Assembly (NCBI GenBank): GCA_023846275.1
Contig: CM043868.1
Coordinates: 8,823,653 to 8,887,652, forward strand
DNA length: 64,000 bases
Direction: 5' to 3'
DNA from: Vanilla planifolia
Lineage: Eukaryota; Streptophyta; Magnoliopsida; Asparagales; Orchidaceae
Shown here: one piece after another, positions 39,300 through 50,834 of the stretch
Layout: each line of letters begins with the position of its first letter
Numbering within the stretch: the first letter of the stretch is position 1
Translations under genes and position numbers: made by a program
The notes under the pieces: model-generated
Database searches by the model: none
What the model was told of the DNA's origin: nothing
The model's input: only the letters and a program-made list of their open reading frames with translations

Positions 39300-42200
39300 T
39301 CTAAAGTCCATAAAGGTGGACATATGCAATGGCTTTAAGTGTTTGAATCAACAAAAATAAAATTTAGGTGCACCTTGTGGCATTATTTGGCATTTCAAAT
39401 TTAGTTTTGAGAGATCAAATATTTTGATCTAAGGTTAGATTAGCTCTACAGAAGGAAGAGTTGTGTGATGCCATTGTTCATTGGTGAGTTTGATCAAATT
39501 AATCACCACATCTAAATAAGAAATAGACAATTTATTCAAGTAATGATTAGGTTACATGCATATATGTGAATAGAGATCAAATTGCCTTATTATGGGAATT
39601 AGATGATCCTATTAATTGAATGAATATCGAATTCCAATGATTATTAATAAGAAGAATTTTAACTCAAAATAAAGTTTTCATTTTAGGTATGTTTATTGTG
39701 TGTAAGTTTTATTTTTGAGGGGCTAGAGAAAGAGAGAGAGTGACTGACTAAGAGGGAGAGAGAGTACAAGGTATCAACACTAGTATCATGGTAGTTGAAT
39801 TTGATTATAATTTGTTAGATTGTATGGATATTGTATGATACATGTATTTTTTTATATCCTTATAAAAAATTGTTTGAAAAGATATCATGAACAATTGTTT
39901 TGTTTCAAAGCATGTCATTGAATGTAAAAAGAGGCAATCTATGTGGAAAGTTAGGCTTTGATTTTATAATATTTATGAAAAATATTTTTTCATTTTTTAT
40001 ATAAAGATAAAAAGATTATTTAATAATTTTTATGAGTTTTTTATGCACATAAAACATCTTTTATTGAAGTTTTTTAAAACATTTTTTTGAAATCTTTTTT
40101 TCAATCACATTGTTGAAATAAAATGAAGTCATAAAAAACTATAGAAGGTAACAAGAATTGATGTCAAAAGCTCCCTCCTAAAGCTTAGCTTTGTGGAAGA
40201 TTCCATGTTTCAAATGAATTTGATTCTAATTTGTACAAAATATTTGATTCTCATTTGATTAATATTGTTTTGGGTGAAAAACTCTTTTTATAGTTTGAGA
40301 CATGCATTCCACAAATGCATTATTAAATAAAAAAAAAATAAAAACCCATTTTTAGTTGTCTTTGAATTATAATTTTTTCATAACATGGTTTTATGGCCTC
40401 CTTTTAAAAGATAATATATGCTCATATAATAGATTTAAAATAAAAGAAAATATAAGAAAATTGTGATGCCTAAACAACAACATATTTTGAAGTATAAAAC
40501 AGCTTGCTCAGTTGCTTTGAAGAGGGAGTTAGAATTTAATCTTAGCTAGATGTTATTTATTTATTTACTTATTTATTGAATTATCTAAGATAACACATAT
40601 CAAACATAAATCAAAGCTCTGGAACTTACTTTAAAGCATTTAAATTTGTAAAATTGGTATTATATAAATTAAAGTTCTTTTGTCTAAGGAAAATTTTTAT
40701 TGGATTTCATAGGACATTATAGCAGGAATATTGAGAATTAATTGATTTCTAAATACTTGGAATTGAATTACAAAATAAAACTCACTTAAAAATAGGATCA
40801 AATTATCACAATGACAAGGAAAAAATGAAGCACTACAAAGAAAATAGAAGACTAAAGTGTTAAATCTAACACTTTTTCATCAAGCAAACATTTGTAAAAA
40901 AATGAAAAACAAAAGAAAACAAACAACATACTTGACCTATAGTAGAAAGAAACCAACTTATATCAAGAACATTTTGTTTGATCCTTGAACCATAGTGATT
41001 CATACCTTGGATGTCTCATCATATAGATTTGAGGAAAGTTGAAGATAATAAAAAAAGCTCTATTCAAAATTTTAACCCTTTAATATCAACTTCTACGGGA
41101 TTTATAGAGTTGAGATAAAAAAAAGCAAACATAAAGTTATAGCTTTTCAACTAGTTAAATAGTTATAATGATCACCTTAGATTATTAGTAAACTATTTAT
41201 GATGGTCGTTGACCAAATGTCTTAGACACAATTTGTTTTCACTTATTACTTAATTTTGGTAAGATATTATGCAATTCTTTTTTTTTTTTTGAAAAAAGAA
41301 GAGAAAAAATAAAGAAAAACGTTTTTAAAAAGATCACAGTTTTTCTCTTCTCTTAGATTGTTTCCAAAAATCTCGTGCTTATCTCTAACTATTTTCAACT
41401 TTTCCTTAATCTCAACCAATTTTAATTTCCCTCTAACATATTTTTATCTTATCCATTCTCCTTATAGATAACAATCATAGGCAACTTTCTTAGTTGATAA
41501 TTTTCCTCTTATGCAAAATACAATCTTTCTTTAATGATTCAACCATTTGACCCAAAATTTTTACAGAAGTTGTCCATTATCTATCTCTCTTATCAAAATA
41601 GTGTCACCTATTATGCTAATCACCATCACTGGCCACTTGAAAAACCACAAGTGTAAACATCTCTATGGACAAAATTACAAACCTCACAAAATCAATTTTT
41701 ATGGCTCACAAATCTCTATGGAGACTATCACATTTCAAGATCATTGCCACTATTTACCCAATATTATTGTTCTTTCCTTTGTTCCTTCTACAACAAATCT
41801 AATTATGGTCTTCATGGAATTGCGATGCCAAAGCCATGTAATTGCTAAAACCCTCCTCATCTTCTTAGCCTTGAACTCACTGTGCCTCCTTAACTCATTA
41901 TGTTAGAACCATTTGAACTAACTCATTCTTGCTTGTTGATATGACCTATGGATCCTATCACACATCACTTATCATTTTTATCTGATTATACAAGTAATAA
42001 TTTAAAATCATGATAAAAAGAAAATAAATGCTAATAAATAACACCAATCAATCACTTAGACAAGAGATGATAGAAAAATCCATTTTTTCAAACCATTTCT
42101 TTGTTCACATAACATTGCAAAATACAAAGTAAAATATATCCGACATATATGCATATAATTATAAAACATGTACATAACATATCACATCTATCAAATAGAT

Positions 42201-45090
42201 ATAACATGTTATATCTCAAGTTTTATCATACAAAATAATCTCTTAAGAATAACTCATCTCATATGTCACATAATCTTGTTCTTTATGGTGTCAATGATAT
42301 TTCTTATATTATAAGCAAATAATGTGCTATATAAAGTTTAATAGATAAATTGATATAATATTATTATTATATTTATAAAAGAGATGCAATAATATGATAA
42401 ACTTATAATAATAAATAAGTAAAAACAAAAATATGTCATTTGTAAGAAATATTTAAAACATATAAATAATTTATATGAGATAATCATGTAAAACATATCA
42501 CAAGATATACTAAAATGATTATCATTAATAATAGATATAAATGTGTATCCATTTCATTCTTTTTCATCTTTATGGTAATGCTTTTATCTCATACATTTTG
42601 CTCATTTTCTCATATTTTTAAAATAATATTATATTTTTTCTTGATGATCATTGTCTTAATTCATTAAGATTTCATCACATCTTATCTTATTTCATCTCAT
42701 CTAGTATCTCATTATAGCATAGTTTTAAATCTTAATTCGTAGGCATATTATAACTAGCCAATAAGCTCAATCATATTATTTTTGTTCATTAGGCTTTACA
42801 CAAAATAATAATAATAACATAGCTCAAGAAATCAAACTATGTAAATGTATTATTGATAGCTGAGAATGAGATTTTTTTATATCATTTCATGGCATAGTTT
42901 ATAACTTGTGCTCTTTATGTTTTACACAAAATACTAATGACAAATCATGTCTATTTTTAGTCATGGAATAATATTATAGAGAAAACACATAATCATTTCT
43001 TAATTTATATGATATCATTGTATATACTCATGTCATATCATAATATTATCAAAGATAATATGTGCATAAGACGTATATGATCTAATTATATAATTTTTCT
43101 CTTTTCTTTTATTTTATTTCTTCTCATTTTTTTATTTATATGCTTTAATAAACTTATATAAGCCAAATATCTTAAATACATGCACAATTTTTAATATTAT
43201 AATATATAACAAATGCATGCTACTCATATATCATAAAATAAAAAAAATCTATGTATAAAATAATAATGTTATGCAATCATACTCTTGTAAATGCATTTCT
43301 TGTGATATATCATAATAATATACTTTTATATTATAATTATATAGATTTATTTATCTAAAATGTTAGATATTGAATTTTTTTTATTCTTTTTCTCTTAGCT
43401 TCTTATATAATAAAAATTATATCTAATTTATCATAATATGATCATTTTTGTGTCAAAAATATGTTTTTAATTCCTATTTTTCTCAATACTAAAAATATCA
43501 TGTTGTTGTTCCTAAACTTTTTCTATTTCTCGTTAATTTCATTGTACTAATTTTTCAAAATTTTGTATTTCCTATTTTTCCAAAAATGGCTTAGATTTAT
43601 TGTAGACTTGGTCTAACATTAATGCAATGGACCACCTATTAACTGAATAGGTTGTTCATCATCTTAGCATATTGCCCATTACTTAACATATTATACTTTT
43701 AAAAACATAGTCTATCATTTGTTAAGTTGATATATGATACATTATGACTCAGTATACTATATGCCAACTCATTGTACCATATGTTTGCACTCAAACAAAC
43801 ATGCCTAAACTCAATTTTCTCCTATGTTTGCTACTTAAGCCAATTTTACACTTCATGTAATTAACGTCTTATGAACTCAAAGGAAAAATCATAATAAGAA
43901 CAACTTAGATAATTCAAACCTCATGTATTATATTAACATAAGCTTTAAACTTCCAAATTTTAGATTTCCTAGTTGAAATTGCTTACTATATCCTAATAAA
44001 CTAATTATAAAACTAAACGGTTGAAAAACTTTAAAGAATTTCATTTAAAAGCTAACTTTACTAATTAGCTTCATGCTTACAATAGCTCATAATCTTTCCA
44101 AACTGATTCCTCTAGGCTTTTAATAATCTTTCTTGTTTTTTGCTACCCTATTTTTCTCTTTTAATTTCTATTTTTTTTCTTTTATTGAATGACTATCTAG
44201 CTCCTTTGTTATCGCTAGCTACTTTAACTCGCTCCACTTTTTTCCTTATTGAAGTCGTAGTCTTCAATGGTAGTTAGCTTACTCTTCCTCTTACAACGAC
44301 TCTAAATTCTTACAATTTCTTTCACTTCTCAACTAAAAGTGCCTCACCTTTCTTTCTTATTGTGTAACTCTTCTAATTGATTTCTTCACTCAACTCTTGA
44401 TTTCTACTTGATTTGTTTTCAAGCAAAATCTCATAAATAATTTCTTACTCATCATAGAATTTAAGGTGATGTGCAAGTAAAATTACCATAATATCCTTAT
44501 CGTTTACAGATAATCACATAGTTGTTTGATTAAAATTTAATTTTTTTTATTTCTTTAGCTTTGAAAAAGTTTAAAACAATTTAATTAAATCTTCAAAATT
44601 ACAAACTAAGCATCAATGGATTTTTCTCAATGAGTTCTATCAAAAACATGTTTAATTTTAAATTCTAAAATACTTTGTAAACTAAGATATTTTTTAAAAT
44701 CAATTAAAATATTATTATTTTATTTTAACAAAATATGTTTTTAAAATATCAAATTTATTAGTCAAAATTTCATTATTTGTAAACTCAGATTTATAAACTT
44801 AATATTATAATATAATATACAAAATAAAATTTTAATATATTAAATATGAGATATGGGTGTTTAGGAATGATAAGTGAAATAACTTTATAAAAGAAAGAAA
44901 TGTAAAAAATGAAAACTATAAGGAGAAAACTTACAAATATATTTGTTTATTTTGATTTTCTTATATGTTTGTAAAAATACAAGACTCATATAATTTAAGT
45001 TTATGTTATTGACCTAGTGGTAAATACCACTATTATGTTGAGATAGTAATCCATATTATCGACATGCCTTTAAAGGAGAAAAGAGTGGTT
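39300..45090. other. AT-rich intergenic DNA with LTR-like stretches
   Basis: No gene is supported. A GA-rich run lies at about 39725-39768. It is followed by AAGGTATCAACACTAGTATC near 39767, which weakly recalls a primer-binding site. The part 42000-44500 is extremely AT-rich, with ATATCATAATATT-type motifs and pyrimidine-rich sequence, similar in texture to 3500-6000, so it may be another minus-strand LTR. The 119-codon frame at 41547-41906 shows no recognisable motif. Confidence 0.4.
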
Positions 45091-45171
45091 AATTGAGCTC
45101 ATGCTTTTGAGTGGAAAAGCCATACCATCAACTTGTTAGATGATTCAAGGGAAAATGAGTTTGGCCTATAC

Positions 45172-45195
45172 TTTTTTTTTTTTTTTTTTTTTTTT
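45172..45195 (-). other. Poly(A) tail of the LINE (24 T on + strand)
   Basis: An uninterrupted homopolymer directly beyond the LINE 3' UTR. It marks the 3' end produced by target-primed reverse transcription. Confidence 0.92.
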
Positions 45196-45263
45196 AAACA
45201 AAATATATTCCACCCCACAAAGTACAAAACTTGGCACAAAAAGCCAAGGGGGAGGAGGCAAAC

Positions 45264-48200
45264 CTAAAACAGGCCCAAGAGGGAAAGAGAGTAGTTTTCG
45301 AGCATGTTGTCTTTGCGGCGCCTCGCCAAATAAGCTCTCCTTAGCAGATGCTGTGTTTCCAAAAAGGGGGCGCTGGCCGAAACAGTAAGGCCAGAGATGG
45401 TGGCGGCGTTCCATGCTTTCCAGACCATCCAGCAGATGAAGGCTGGAATGGTGAAGGCTAAGGAGCTAATCTGTGTCTTGAAAGCCCACCAGCTGGAGAT
45501 GTCGGTGGAAGAAGAGTGGGGGACGTCGAGCTTGACCTCAAACCAGGTCCAGATGGGGCGGGAGATGGAGCAGGACCAGAAAAGGTGATCCGGTTCATCC
45601 TGATTGCTGCAAAAGGGACACTTCGAGACGAGCGAGATGCCAATCCGATTTAGAGCTTTTGGGAAGGGGAGGGCGGCGTGGTGCAGGCGCCAGAGGAAAA
45701 TTGAAACCTTCTCAGGAATGAGTCGGTGCCAGAGGAGGTCGTTTTGGAAGGAGAGCTGACGGGGAGGATGCAAGAGGTTGTTAAAAAGGGTGTACGCCCT
45801 GTTCGGTTCGAACCGGTTCACGGTGCAACACCCGGACCGGATGCGGTGGAGCAGTGAACCGGTCTGATCGACCGGGTCATCGTCCCACGCCGCAAGGGCA
45901 AGCCACCGAAGGCGGAACGAGACCATACGGCGCCAGCCCGGGGAATCGCCAGCGGAGGACCGGATTCCGTCACGGCAGTCAACGTAGCTGCTCCGAATGA
46001 AGTCTGCCCAGGGAGAACGAACGTTGAAGAGGCGCCACCAGAGCTTAGCCGAGTGCGCCATGACCTGTGAGCCAAGATCGCGGATGCCCATGCCACCGGA
46101 AGACGTAGGTTTGGCGATCTTGCCCCACGCCGCCCAGTGATGGCGGCTGGAGTTGTCGATGCCGCCTCAGAAGAACCTGGAAAGAAGCCGTTCGACGGCT
46201 TTGATGATGGTTCTCGGAGGGAGGAGAACCGCCGACACGTATGCCGACATCGACGTGAGGACGGAGTTGATGAGTATCTTCTTCCCGCCCTTGGACAGCA
46301 GCCGGTTTTTCCACGAGGCGATGCGGCGAGCCATCTTCTCCAGGAGGGGTTGGAAGTGGATCGACTTCGAACGGCCTCTGTCGAAGGAGCAGCCCAGGTG
46401 GGCCAGTGGGAGGTGAGCACGCCTAAAACCCAGGATCGATTTGGTGGAGTGAACCAAGGCCTTTGGGGTAAACTTCCCATGGATTACTATAGACTTGGAA
46501 GGATTTAGGGTAAGCGCCGAAGCCTCCGAAAAGGAATTGAGCAGGCCGGCGAGGTTGGAGACCGATTCCTTCCTTGCCGAAGTGAATATGGTGAAGTCGT
46601 CGGCGAAGGCGGTGTGAGAGACAGGAGCAGAGCGACGAGGGGAGGAGAATTTGTCTATCTTGCCAGAGCGAACCAGATCGGAGAGGCCGCGGCTGAGTAC
46701 GTCAATGGCAAGCAAGAAGAGGAGAGGGGAGAGGGGGTCACCTTGTTTGACTCCACAAGAAGGTTTGAAGAAACCTTTCGGCTCGCCGTTGATGAGCACA
46801 GAGAGCCAAGAGGCGTCGAGAGTGTTGCCGACGAGGCGACGGAAAAGCTGGGAGAACCCAAAGCCTTCCAAAACTGCATCCAGGAACCGCCAGCTGACCC
46901 TATCAAAGGCAGAGCGGATATCCAGCTTAAACAGGGCATTGGGAGCCTTCCGCTTGCGGTCGATACGGTGGACCATCTCCTGGGTTAAGAGAATGTTGTC
47001 GGCAATGTTCCGGCCACGGATGAACGCGGTTTGCTCTGGGGAGATCAGGGAGGGAAGAAGAGGGCGGAGTCGGTTAGCCAGCACCTTTGAAAGCAGCTTC
47101 CCGAAGACCGAGCAAAGTGCGATCGGTCGAAGGTCAGAGAGGGAGGCGACCGCCGAGCCCTTCGGGATGAGGCAGAGCCAGGCAGCGCCGGCAGAGCGAG
47201 GGAGCTTCGTGCCGACCAGGAAGTCGTTGACCGCTGCAGTCAAGTCGTCGCCGATGACGTCCCAGCAAGCTTTGAAGAAAGGAACCGTGAAGCCGTCGGG
47301 GCCGGCAGCACTGGAGTCGCGCATGGAGAGGATGATGGATTTTACCTCAGAAGGAGTCGCCTGGCCGCAGAGGATAGAGTTGTCTGAGGCGGAGACGGTG
47401 CGAGGGATGAGGCGGAGCAGCTCGGACGTCGATTGGGTGGATCCGCCCGAGCCGCGGAAGTGAGACATGAAGTGGTTGGTGATGGAGTCACAGAGGTGGT
47501 CATGCGATTCCGTCCAACCACCGACGGGGAGCTCCAGGCGATTCAGCTTAAGGGATTGCCGCTTGACGTTGACGGAAGCGTGGAAGAAGGCCGTGTTCGC
47601 GTCACCATCCCGAAGCCAACGGAGGCCAGCCTTCTGCTTCCAGAACTCCTCCTCCCGAGCCAAGATAGAGTTGAGGTTGTCATTGGCGACCCGCAGGGCC
47701 GATTCAGCCTCCGGGGAGAGGGCCGAGGCGAGCAGGCGCTCCGCCTCGCGGACGGTCGCCTCCGCCTTCGCCTTGTTGGCGAAAACATTGCCAAAAACGG
47801 CTGAGTTCCACCTCTTCAGGTCCTTCTTGAGTCGTGTGAGCTTACCCGAGAACCTGTAAAGACCCGAAGCCGCTATTGGGTCCCCCCAGGATTTGGAAAC
47901 CACCTGCAGGAAGTTCGGGTGGGTCAGCCACACGTTAAGGAACCTGAAAGGCCGAGCGACCCGATTGCGCGGGACCGAGGAGCGGAATAGGATCGGGGCG
48001 TGGTCCGAGCCCGTCCGGGGAAGAATATCAATGTGGCCGTCCGGCGAGAGATCCAGCCAGCGAGGGTTGCAGAGGAAGTAGTCCAGCCGTTTAAGGAGGG
48101 TTTTTCCATTGCGATTCCCCTGCCAGGTGAAGATGCTACCAGAGACCGGCGGGATGAGGAGCCCGGCGCCGTCAATGAGTTGGCGAAAGTCCTCAGCCGC

Positions 48201-50051
48201 GGACCGGTAGAAGCGAGCTGTCCTAGAGACGTCGTCGGAGTGCAAGGAGACATTGAAGTCTCCGCAGATCCACCAAGGGTCAGACCCGACGGACGAAGAG
48301 TGGGCCAGGAGGTCTTCCCAAAGCAGTCGCCGGAGGGTTCTGGAATGTAACCCGTAGACGGCCGTGAAGAAGGAAGCAGGGGCGCCGTCCATGGAGAGGT
48401 GGCAGAGGATGGATTGGGCAGAAGAGCCTATGGGCCGGACAGAGCATCGATCCGACCACAGGACCCAAATTTTCCCGTTGTTGGAATGGAGCCCGCCACC
48501 GAGCCCGAGCTTGCGGCAGATGGAGGGGATTTGGTCGCCGCAGATGAAAGGCTCCAGAAGGATTAGGACGTCGACTGAGAAGGAAGAGATGAGACGCTTG
48601 AGCCTGCCAATGGTGGCGCTGTTCGCCACCCCCCGGACATTCCACGTCAGCGAATTGATCATTGGAGAGGGGAGGGGGGGGGGGGCGGAGCCGGATGCGC
48701 TCCTGGTGACCGGTACCGGAAGGTCAGGATTGAACTCCCATTTCTTTTTCCGTCTCTTGGCTTTCGACCGCGGCTCCAGGAAGGGTTCATCTGGAACCGA
48801 GGAAGTTGACCTCGATTCGTTGTCACTGGCCACCACATCAGTGGAGCGGGGGGTATGGGACGGCGAGGAAGGGGAAGGAGGGGGAGAGGGAGGGGGAGAA
48901 GGAGCTGCAGCTTGCGACGGAGCAGAATCCTCCAGTTGAACCATCAGTCCACCGGTCGGGGACACCGGACAACTGGCAACGAGAGATTCCGGTGAGGAGA
49001 GAAGCTCTCCATCTTTGGGCGGCGAAGCGGGAATGGGAATAGGCCTGCAGGGTGCAGGAAAGGTTGCAGGAGGAGAAACTGTACCTGGGGCCAATTCAGG
49101 GGGCGGGCCCAGGATGCCCACGCCACAGTGCGGAGGTGGAGCAGGGGGAAGGGTGGCCGGAAGCGACGACTCAGCATCAGGCAGAGCGGAAGAATGGGAA
49201 CATTGACCAGGGTCGTTGAAGGACCGGGGGGCTGGGGGGTCCAGCTGGATAGCCAGGGCTTTACCCTTGTCAGTCGTCGACGCCGACGTCGAAGTCGAGA
49301 GCACCTTCTGTCCCTTGGGTTTCGCCTTGCCAGATTGGTGCTTGCAGGCCGACGGGGCGTGGCCAATGGTGAAGCAGTTGTCGCAGTAAAGGGGGAGGTT
49401 CTCGTAGGTGACGCGTTGCCAGAAGCCTCCCGCCTTCACCCCGGGGATGGAGGAGATGCGGATCCGGTCAGGTAGTTGAGAGGCCAGGTCAAGCTCAACG
49501 CAGACCTTAGCGACGTTGGGGCGGGACAGGGCCGCCGTGGCCGTGTCGACCTTCAGAGGCTTCCCTAGAGTCGCCGCAATAGAGAAAAGGGAGGCCTTGT
49601 TGAAGAGGTGAACGGGGAGCTGCTCAAAAGCCACCCAGACCGGGACCTGGGACGGCTCGGCGTCGAAGCGGAACGATGGAGACCACTTAAGGAGTCTCAT
49701 CGGAAAGTCGTGGATGAACCATACCTTCTTCATCCAGCAGAGGAGGGAATCCTCCTCCGACAGGAAACGGAGAAGGACGTGGCGCTGGTTCAGAAGCCCC
49801 ACCTGGACTTCGTGTTGGAAGCCGGACTTGGCCAGAGCGGAGCGGATGGCGACCAAGGGAGGTCTGCCGTGAGAGAATTTACCGACAAGCGAGAACCGGA
49901 GCGGCTCCGCCAGCTTCTCCACCTCCTCCGACGAGAATGCGACTTCCGGGGCGCCTTTATAGAGGGTGGAACCCCGGATCCGACAGGGAGAGGTAACCTT
50001 GGCCTTGCCGAGAACCTCGGCGAAAGACCTGCGAAGGGGTTGTTGAGCCAT
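45264..50051 (-). pseudogene. LINE polyprotein, ORF1 + EN + RT + zf-RVT, one nonsense codon
   Basis: A single frame of 1596 codons starts at ATG 50051 (MAQQPLRRSF). Residues about 1-215 are a DUF4283-like ORF1 domain. A CCHC knuckle (CDNCFTIGHAPSAC) lies at about 223-236, and a Pro/Ser-rich linker with a basic patch (RSKAKRRKKK) reaches about residue 463. The APE-type endonuclease starts at MINSLTWNVRG (about 464) and shows GDFNV (about 597-601) and SDHAPIL (about 682-688). The reverse transcriptase shows LIPKGS (about 961), GVKQGDPLSPLLF and the catalytic FADD (about 1149-1152). TGA at 46169-46167 interrupts the frame after LLSRFF, where related LINEs have FFWGG, so TGG to TGA is the likely change. 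Reading continues in the same frame to a zf-RVT (KCPFCSNQDEPDHLFWSC) and ends SLSLLGLF. No RNase H domain is present. The enzyme would nick and reverse-transcribe at new sites; this copy lacks the zf-RVT unless the stop is read through. Confidence 0.93.
48674..48685 (-). repeat. C12 homopolymer at the LINE ORF1/ORF2 junction
   Basis: Twelve consecutive C on the LINE coding strand (G on plus) encode part of the SAPPPLPSP linker and end 11 bases before the ATG of the endonuclease start MINSLTW. In this copy the run keeps ORF1 and ORF2 in one frame. A gain or loss of one base would separate them. Confidence 0.9.
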
Positions 50052-50075
50052 TAAGGCGGCGTCCCAACCTTCAAG

Positions 50076-50615
50076 ATGAACTATCTTGAATTAGTCCTTG
50101 AGGTCGTGCTTTCGAGATAATAACCTATTGCAATGTGCTCATAAAAACATTTGTCTTATTTAGCATAAATATAAATTTTGAAAATCTAGTATGAGCACTA
50201 TTATCCTTATAGTAGTTACAAAAATATCTATTATAATTCTTTGAACTCATTCATTTTAATAATAATATTTTTCTTAAAAAAATAATTATATAACAAACAA
50301 TTGATAGTTATATTACTTACATAATTGTAATAGTTATCATACCCTTTAATAATATATTTATTTTCATATTAGAAGTATTATAAAAGTATAATTAAATATG
50401 ATCAACATTCATAATTGTACATGATATGAAGTAATATTGATAAAATTTGTTAATTTTTTAGCATATATAATTAAATTACATCAAGTAGTATAATTAGTTT
50501 TTAATATAATAAGATTAAAAAATTAATACAAAAAATGTTTTCTATTAATATTTAAATTAACATAAAACAAAAAAATCCATAAAATCAATTCATATTGTAT
50601 TAGCGTAGGATGTAT
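50076..50615. other. AT-rich spacer between LINE and DnaJ gene
   Basis: No gene was seen. The sequence TTGAGGTCGTGCTTTCGAG (50098-50116) resembles TTGAGCTCATGCTTTTGAG on the other side of the LINE (45093-45111), with three mismatches. The remainder is A/T-rich. Confidence 0.6.
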
Positions 50616-50632
50616 TGGGCTTAAAATGGGCT
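50616..50632 (+). promoter_or_regulatory. Paired site II (TGGGCT) promoter motifs
   Basis: TGGGCT at 50616-50621 and again at 50627-50632, same strand, about 200 bases upstream of the DnaJ start codon. Site II elements (TGGGCC/T) are bound by TCP factors and are enriched in promoters of plant genes for mitochondrial and ribosomal proteins. That fits the mitochondrial chaperone downstream. The match is short, so chance cannot be excluded. Confidence 0.45.
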
Positions 50633-50834
50633 CTTCCAATGGAAATTTCCAGAATTCGGATTCCTCCGCAGTCATTTGCACTTCTACGAACAGACAATTC
50701 ATGCCCTAAAGAGCCCCCTTCGAACCCAAAGCACGCTCTCTCTCGCGGCGTGATTACCCTTCGTAGGACGTGGGTCTCCTGCTTATGGAGACCTGCTGAT
50801 GTTCAGCATCTGATCGTTGGCTAGTTCTCCGACC

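Larger units (their letters stand above)
45172..50075 (-). mobile_element. Nearly intact L1-type LINE retrotransposon
   Basis: The GC-rich block differs sharply from its AT-rich surroundings. Its 3' end is marked by a run of 24 T on the plus strand (45172-45195), which is the poly(A) tail of a minus-strand insertion, then a short 3' UTR (45196-45263). Coding sequence fills 45264-50051. GC content falls back to background within about 25 bases of the start codon, so the 5' UTR is very short or partly truncated. A clean target-site duplication was not found: the bases before the T run (ending GGCCTATAC) have no obvious match just beyond 50075. The coding region has only one disabling change. 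This is a young insertion compared with the relic at 16.5-21.2 kb. Confidence 0.95.

Noticed and set aside
41547-41906. 119-codon plus-strand open frame
   Set aside because: It has no motif or splice context, and its composition looks like LTR-type pyrimidine-rich DNA.
45010-45111. Possible tRNA gene (box-A-like CCTAGTGGTAA and box-B-like CATGCTTTTGAG)
   Set aside because: No cloverleaf with acceptor, anticodon and T stems could be folded. At best it is a SINE-like relic, noted only as part of the LINE flank.
45397-50054. Many plus-strand open frames of 60-270 codons across the LINE
   Set aside because: They lie antisense to the LINE coding frame in GC-rich DNA, where stop codons are rare. 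Their translations are Arg/Gly/Ser-rich without domains. They are shadows of the real frame.
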